This document shows, one piece after another, positions 58,847-64,000 of a DNA stretch of 64,000 nt. Position 1 is the first letter of the stretch. Every line of letters starts with the position of its first letter. The stretch is from Bipolaris cookei (lineage: Eukaryota; Ascomycota; Dothideomycetes; Pleosporales; Pleosporaceae): NCBI GenBank assembly GCA_002286855.1, contig NRSV01000012.1, positions 248,001-312,000 on the forward strand, given 5' to 3'. The notes under the pieces were generated by a model. The model was not told where the DNA came from, searched no databases, and was given only the letters and a program-made list of their open reading frames with translations. Position numbers and translations under genes: made by a program.

Positions 58847-59767
58847 AATGCATCACGAAACCGATTGTTTTCCTTGGTATGATGAGCATATGAAAAGTGC
58901 CTCGTCTGCCGTTTTTTTCTAGCATGTAACTTTATACCACATATGGCTGTTTTTGAGCCAAAGATGAGAATCTGCGCAAATTGTAAAGCGCTTCGTTATT
59001 TTTCACTACTTACTTGCCCATCTGCTAGCGTAGTATTATGCCTTTCTTCCCCTTGAAAACAGTATCACATGTGAATTGATCAGAAGCTGACAGTACTCCA
59101 CATCACTCATAGACCGGCTCGCCCGTCGCAGCATCGAAATTGTAAGGATACACGTGCAGCCGAGGTATAGCCCGGATTCTTGGAGAGAGGGGGATGCATG
59201 GGGTCGATCATACAAGAGCGGTCCTGGTAGGCGAACATGGTTCGTCTGACATGTGGAAAAGATTTGTGGACTGGAACTCGTTTAATGTTTGCATAGCTAT
59301 TGCTATGGTTAGTTTGATAACAGTTCCTGTACATGTCATTGGCTGTTTTGTTGTTTCCATGGTACCCTATAATGATCATTCATCTAGGCTGAGAACGTTG
59401 TAACAATGTTGTCAATTGTAGTTACAGAATGTCTTGAGAAAATTCAAGAGAGCAGACTACGCGACATTGCCTAGTGCAAAGATGACCTATCAGCAATACA
59501 CTTCTATGTGTTGGACAGAACATATACGTGAGTAGAAGGTCAATAGGAACATGGGCCTTGGCATGAATAGAGAAGAAGAAGAGTCTGCAGAGTAAAAACT
59601 CGCTTCACATGAACATTGAAAACCATGATTCATAGTCTCGTGGTATCTAGAGAAGTGGCGTTATGATGCCGAGTGCATTCGGTGTCCCGCGACTATGCAG
59701 ACCAGATACATGACTAAACACCCATTTTGACCTGACCGATGCACCGAAGAAGCCCCAAATATCACCT
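58847..59767. other. Intergenic region between convergent genes
   Basis: About 0.9 kb between malate synthase and eS8 stop codons. On the minus strand at about 59180-59105 a short segment could read LHVYPYNFDAATGEPVYE then stop, resembling the end of a protein, but no matching upstream exon was found. No gene is called. Confidence 0.5.
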
Positions 59768-60477
59768 TTACTTCCTGAGGAGACGCTGGTAGAAAGCAAG
59801 CTCCTCACCCTCGAGGACGTAACCGTCGCAGCGACCGCTCTGGCCGGGACGGGAAGAGACAGCGGCGTACAGACGACCGGCCTCGAATTGCTTCTCAACA
59901 GCATTCTCAATCTTTCCACTGGTCTTGAGGCGCTCAGCCTGCTTCTTGGTGACCGAGTTGGACTTCTTCTTGTCCTCCTCCTTCTCACCGGCCTTGGCCT
60001 GCCTCCTGCGGCCGAGCGAGGAGCCGTAGTGGGCCTCGTACCATTGCCTGAAAGGAGCGGCATCGATCTGGACGATAGCGGAGCGAGTCAGGGTGTTGGT
60101 ACGGACGAGCTCGTTGTTGGAGGGGTGGTAGACGACACCGATAACACGGGTCTTCTTGGCGATGCCCTCAGAGCCCCAGGAGAAGTTGCCGGATTCGAGA
60201 CGGAGAGCACGGAACTTGCGGTTGCCGCCACGGGTGCGGACAAGATGGATACGCTTAGTGCCAATACGGGTATTGGCAGGCTGGCGACCCTTCTCGAAAG
60301 CCCTGAAGCCATGTTAGACATGACTAGAGAAGCGATCGGGTTATGCATACCTCTTCTTGCGGTAGTATGCGCGCTTCGCACCGGATGCGGAACGCTTGTG
60401 GCGAGAGTCTCGTGAGATACTGGGAATTGTCAGTGGATGGAGTCAAGCGACGGGGGAGGAAGAGATGAATACCCCAT
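59768..60477 (-). CDS. RPS8: 40S ribosomal protein S8 (eS8)
   Basis: A 202-residue small-subunit ribosomal protein from exons 60477-60473 (only 5 nt, ATGGG), 60419-60351 and 60302-59768; introns 53 and 48 nt. The sequence begins MGISRDSRHKRSASGAKRAY and continues YRKKRAFEKGRQPANTRIG, IHLVRTRGGNRKFRALRLES, NELVRTNTLTRSAIVQIDAA and FRQWYEAHYGSSLGRRR, then ends GYVLEGEELAFYQRLLRK. All are standard eS8 blocks. The very short first exon is common for fungal ribosomal protein genes. GG from exon 1 plus T from exon 2 makes Gly2. Confidence 0.97.
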
Positions 60478-61917
60478 GATTGCGGCTGTTCAGAAGACTG
60501 CTGTCGACAATCAAATTAGCTGTTGTTCTCCCTGTGTGATTTCCGAAACCGCAGCACTGCTCCGCTCCGCCGGCATAATCCTTTGCATTGTATAGCCCAG
60601 AGCAGAAGTATTCATCTCGGAGCGATTGGAGTGTTCGCGTGCGACAATGTCTTCCGTTGGCGTAGGCATACAGCTGGGGCACGATGGCGGAGCGGTGTCG
60701 ATTTCGCAATGCTGAACGACTTCCATATCTCGAGTGCAAGGCGTTCTCTGTAGCGTACCTGTGTCTGGTCTTCCGGTGCAATCTGTGTTGTCGTGGGGTT
60801 AGTTGGCGCTTGTCAGAAGAAGTTGGGAAATTCAAGGTGATTTTCGAGTTCTGAGCGTTGGTGCCAAGGCCACGCTAAACAATAAGCGAGCAGGTGCGCT
60901 TCTGTGCATCTTGCCCCCCACCATTCACTGCTCTATCCTATCCAGTAATCTTTTCTATATTTTCGCATTTCTGTATCGATAAATCCCTAGCGACAGAGCA
61001 ATCGTCGATTCCAGTGTCCTAGGTATTGGGCAGATGATGGGCGCACAGCGCAGGTAGTCGACGTAGCTTGTGACTACACGTGCTCGCCGATATTGCTCCA
61101 ACTGTCCATGTCAACATCTTCGGGGTTGGACTTCGTGGGCTCGGTATTGCCGATTTATCAGCTAACTTCGTACCACAATATCTATTGTAGAACTCACCAA
61201 CGCATGGAAATCAACAAACATGCTTTGTGTATGGCACATGGCTTTCGTGTCAAGCCCTTCCCATACTTTCCTTGTACCTGGTCACGGAGTCTCTGTGAAC
61301 ACATGCACAACTACCATTGGCCCCTCCACTTGATTCTTCCTATGTATACGTTGAATCCAGGCACCATACAGGAGTCGGAATTCGCTAAGACACTTGGGAG
61401 AGACCGGTTGCTGGTAAACACTCAGCTGATGTATGACATCTTGTTTCCACGCCGGTTAAAGCCATCTCCAGGCTTGGGTATTTCCCATCTGAACGCAGAT
61501 GGTCCTAAAATTGAGGAATCTAATCAATAGTAATCTAAGTAGGTGTTCTGCACGACTCTGCCTAAGTTTACCTGAGCCAGTGCCAGCTTTCCCAATTTTC
61601 TCAGAAGACGGAGATTTTCATGCCAGTAACTTTTATTGCAACAATAGGCTACCACATCTAAGACCTTGAGTAGTTATGTCATTTGGGGGAAATTTTGAGA
61701 ATGTGTAGTGTCTCTCTTCTCATTTCCCGTCACGAGCGCCATGAAACAGCATTCGGTTACAGGTCAGTGGTGGCAGCAAAAAGCCTTGATACGGTAGCGC
61801 CAGGGTCAATTGAGATACTACATTCAGCGCCATCGATCACTAACTTAATGTTGATGTTGTATTCTGCTATGTTCAAGTTTTTACAGATCTGTCATTACCA
61901 TATCTTCAGCAAACCTG
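60478..61917. other. Intergenic region
   Basis: About 1.4 kb with the eS8 promoter and leader at the left. An open frame of 145 codons at 61093-61530 encodes a His/Pro/Tyr-containing sequence with no family I recognise and no clear splice or start support, so it is not called as a gene. Confidence 0.45.
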
Positions 61918-63075
61918 ATGCATCCATCACTGATTCATACCACTCTACCCTCTCCTCGAGGTTGTGTCCTTTCAGTACCCGCACTACCGAATTCAATCCC
62001 TACCATAACAGTGCAGACCTTACATCTGGTGATAATCTCCACCAGCACAGCGCCCATAGATGCAACGACCACTTTGATTACATCCCGGGGCAACGCCACG
62101 AGAAGTGTACCCATGCAATCGACAAACCAAAACCTTCGACCAATAGCACCAATCGCATCACAGATAGGGGATCCCAATGGCCATCATGAGATTACTGAAC
62201 CTAATTTCAGTGTTACCCGACAATGTAGAGGATGTTCTCCGGTGGTAGAGATCATAGCTACAGGCTGTTCAGATACACCGGTTTAGAATCAGCATGGCTA
62301 TACAGAGCGGCTGGACCCTGCTTCACTGATCACTCAAGCACCTCCAATCGCTACGATTTCTGCTGGTTCAGCGACTGTCATTGTTAAGTAGGGACTGGAT
62401 GGCGATAACTTTGTGATCGGAGGCTCATATACTGTTGTTCCCGGTAAGCCCGCTACCACAACGGTAATACCAGGCCTACAATTAGAGTATACATTTGAGG
62501 GACAAACGCTTGTCCCTGGCGGAGAGTCACTCACCATCTCAGGAATGACGCTCTCTCTTTTGCCTTCAGGAACAGCGCTTGTTGTTAACAGAGAGACATC
62601 CAGCGTCGTTCCTGTAACCGGCAGCATTTATACCGCTGTGGTACTAGCTGCCTTGGCCTTCGAAGAGCAAGTTTATACAGCCAATCGTGCAGGACACATC
62701 ATAATGAGTCCAGAGACCACTCTTGTCCCCGGCGGTAATCCGGTGACTATTAACGGGACAACGCTTAGCCTCGAGCCCAGTGGGTCAGCAGTTGTGGTAC
62801 AGGGCACGGCTATCGCTTTGCAGCCTGAGACAATAATTGCCAAATTGACGAGGGACCCGAATGCGCTCGAGATGCGGTCTGGCAGCGAGTGTAAAAGGGA
62901 ATCCACAGCACACTCGACCAGGACAGTGGATTCTAATCCCACTGTGAAAGCGACTAGTGCTGGAGCGATACGGCATCACAGTGCCCCATCCGACGGTTGG
63001 CTGGGAAGTGTGCTTTTGTTGCGTGTGCTTCTGTTGCTTTTGTGGGGTATAGGCTCTTCTGCTTTGCACCTGTGA
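61918..63075 (+). pseudogene. Degenerate relative of the GPI-anchored-type repeat protein
   Basis: One reading frame spans 61918-63075 with two internal TAG stops, at 62284-62286 and 62389-62391, and no obvious frameshift after 61918. The part after the second stop has the same repeat style as the gene at 27890: FEGQTLVPGGESLTISGMTL, SLLPSGTALVVN and TTLVPGGNPVTINGTTLSLE, each a TLVPGG..(L/V)TI.G.T.SL unit. It ends in a hydrophobic GPI-signal-like tail (WLGSVLLLRVLLLLLWGIG). The signal peptide and N-terminal half are not recognisable. Both stops occur where CAG (Gln) would fit. It could also be a gene whose stops are removed by introns, but no good splice pair was found. Confidence 0.65.
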
Positions 63076-64000
63076 AGAGATGTATTGAAAGCACATGGCA
63101 TCGTGGGAACTTGCTTGCTAGAAAGTTACTGTGCGTCAAACGGCGTTGGATCAACAGCATAAAATATAGAAAGCACAATCTCTTGGTTTGTCGCATCGCA
63201 TTCGCTTATGCAGAAGTCGATGTATTAACGGGAAAAACAAGAAACCCCTTGAAAATTTGCAATTACTCCTGCGGAGTTGAAGCAGTTATGGGGAATGTCT
63301 CATGATCGTCATGTGCCAGCCAATCGTGCACAAAATCAGGAGAGGACACAATAATAGACGTGACGAAGATGCTGGAATATCGTACTCTAGAGGACTCAAC
63401 AAAGGTTTTCACGGCCACATCACAACTACATGGTACCACATATTCGTCATTCAACCGGTGACAGGAACAAGTCAGCCATGGCCAAAAATTTGCATCACCA
63501 AACCTCCAAGGGCATTCGTCTAGCAGTTGAGGGACATGAACAAAAATAAATGCGCAACTTTACGTACAAACATCCACTCGAAATGCCATGGGCGGCGTCT
63601 AGACTACTTAATACCGATGCAAACTTGGCATCCGACGGGCAACTCGACGACGGAAAAGCACACGTGTTGGGCCAGGGAGACGGTGGTGCGACAGCCAATA
63701 ACAGAGTTTTCCCCCGCCATGCCTCCAAAGGCAGTCTTCTAACAGCTAACGGCTATGAGGTGAAAAACTCGTGATCGCAGTGTCTCCCCGTGCATGCGTT
63801 CTGACATAATTAGCCGCCAGCGGGGAGCGATCCGGCGGGCCCTCCGGAAAAGTGCAGTAGGGCGTGGATCATCTTGGTGTCATGATGGGTGGGTCACGCA
63901 CGCTCACACGCCCTGTGAAGGACCTTGCTGACAGAATTATGTGGGTTTGTCAGCCTCTACAGCCAATGGGCATGCTGCCTTGATCGCGGAAGTTCTTCGT
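63076..64000. other. Right-end region without a supported gene
   Basis: About 0.9 kb to the end of the window. Frames of 70-100 codons occur on both strands (e.g. 63550-63774) without recognisable features. A gene starting outside the window could use this as its promoter. Confidence 0.45.

Noticed and set aside
61093..61530. Open frame of 145 codons between eS8 and the repeat pseudogene
   Set aside because: No recognisable family, no clear promoter or splice support; cannot be told from chance.
1..64000. CRISPR arrays, operons, riboswitches or prokaryotic signals
   Set aside because: The window is eukaryotic, with spliced genes; the only regular tandem repeat of array-like length is the coding 120-bp repeat, which has no spacers.

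Overview
This window looks like nuclear DNA from a filamentous ascomycete, most probably a dothideomycete of the order Pleosporales. The genes are spliced, with many introns of about 45-120 nt (GT..AG, usually a CTAAC-like branch point). The intergenic regions are compact. The gene set includes fungus-specific families: Rgp1, Rxt3, Rrg9, DUF7514, small secreted proteins and Fot1/pogo transposons. The order is inferred from gene content and protein style; no marker gene proves it.

Layout. 1-14.7 kb: the 5' part of a Ste11-type MAPKKK (minus strand, running off the left edge), a DUF7514 protein, a small secreted protein, a small one-helix membrane protein, a mitochondrial Rrg9/neugrin-like protein and an mpaB/DUF2236 oxygenase-like protein. 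15.9-19.9 kb: the Ypt6 exchange-factor subunit Rgp1 and a small conserved protein. 21-24.7 kb: a transposon block of two different, inactivated pogo/Fot1-type elements in convergent orientation; the second has clear terminal inverted repeats and TA target-site duplications. 24.8-30.9 kb: a membrane-anchored aspartic-protease-like protein lacking the usual first catalytic motif, and a GPI-anchored-type surface protein with a 120-bp tandem repeat. 31.7-52.9 kb is a conserved housekeeping stretch: ATP synthase OSCP, battenin/Btn1, Rxt3, 6-phosphofructo-2-kinase/fructose-2,6-bisphosphatase, a small conserved protein, a pyruvate dehydrogenase kinase, cytochrome c, a short-chain dehydrogenase and an F-box protein. 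53-64 kb: a second small membrane protein resembling the one at 10.5 kb, an AA1-like small secreted protein, malate synthase, ribosomal protein eS8, and a broken relative of the GPI-type surface protein.

Functional themes. Four genes concern mitochondrial energy metabolism (OSCP, cytochrome c, PDH kinase, Rrg9) and two concern carbon flow (PFK-2/FBPase-2, malate synthase). They are separate transcription units; nothing suggests a shared operon-like control or a biosynthetic gene cluster. The accessory material (secreted proteins, the two small membrane proteins, surface repeat proteins, dead transposons) lies in the looser intergenic parts.

No wholly new molecular system is evident. The most notable items are the two related small membrane proteins, the protease-like membrane protein with a degenerate active site, the expanding 120-bp repeat, the internally duplicated transposon terminal repeat, recurring TAG stops at expected CAG positions in broken sequences (compatible with RIP-like CpA-to-TpA mutation), and several unusual splice structures. 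All exon boundaries were worked out by eye from splice motifs, reading phase and protein continuity.
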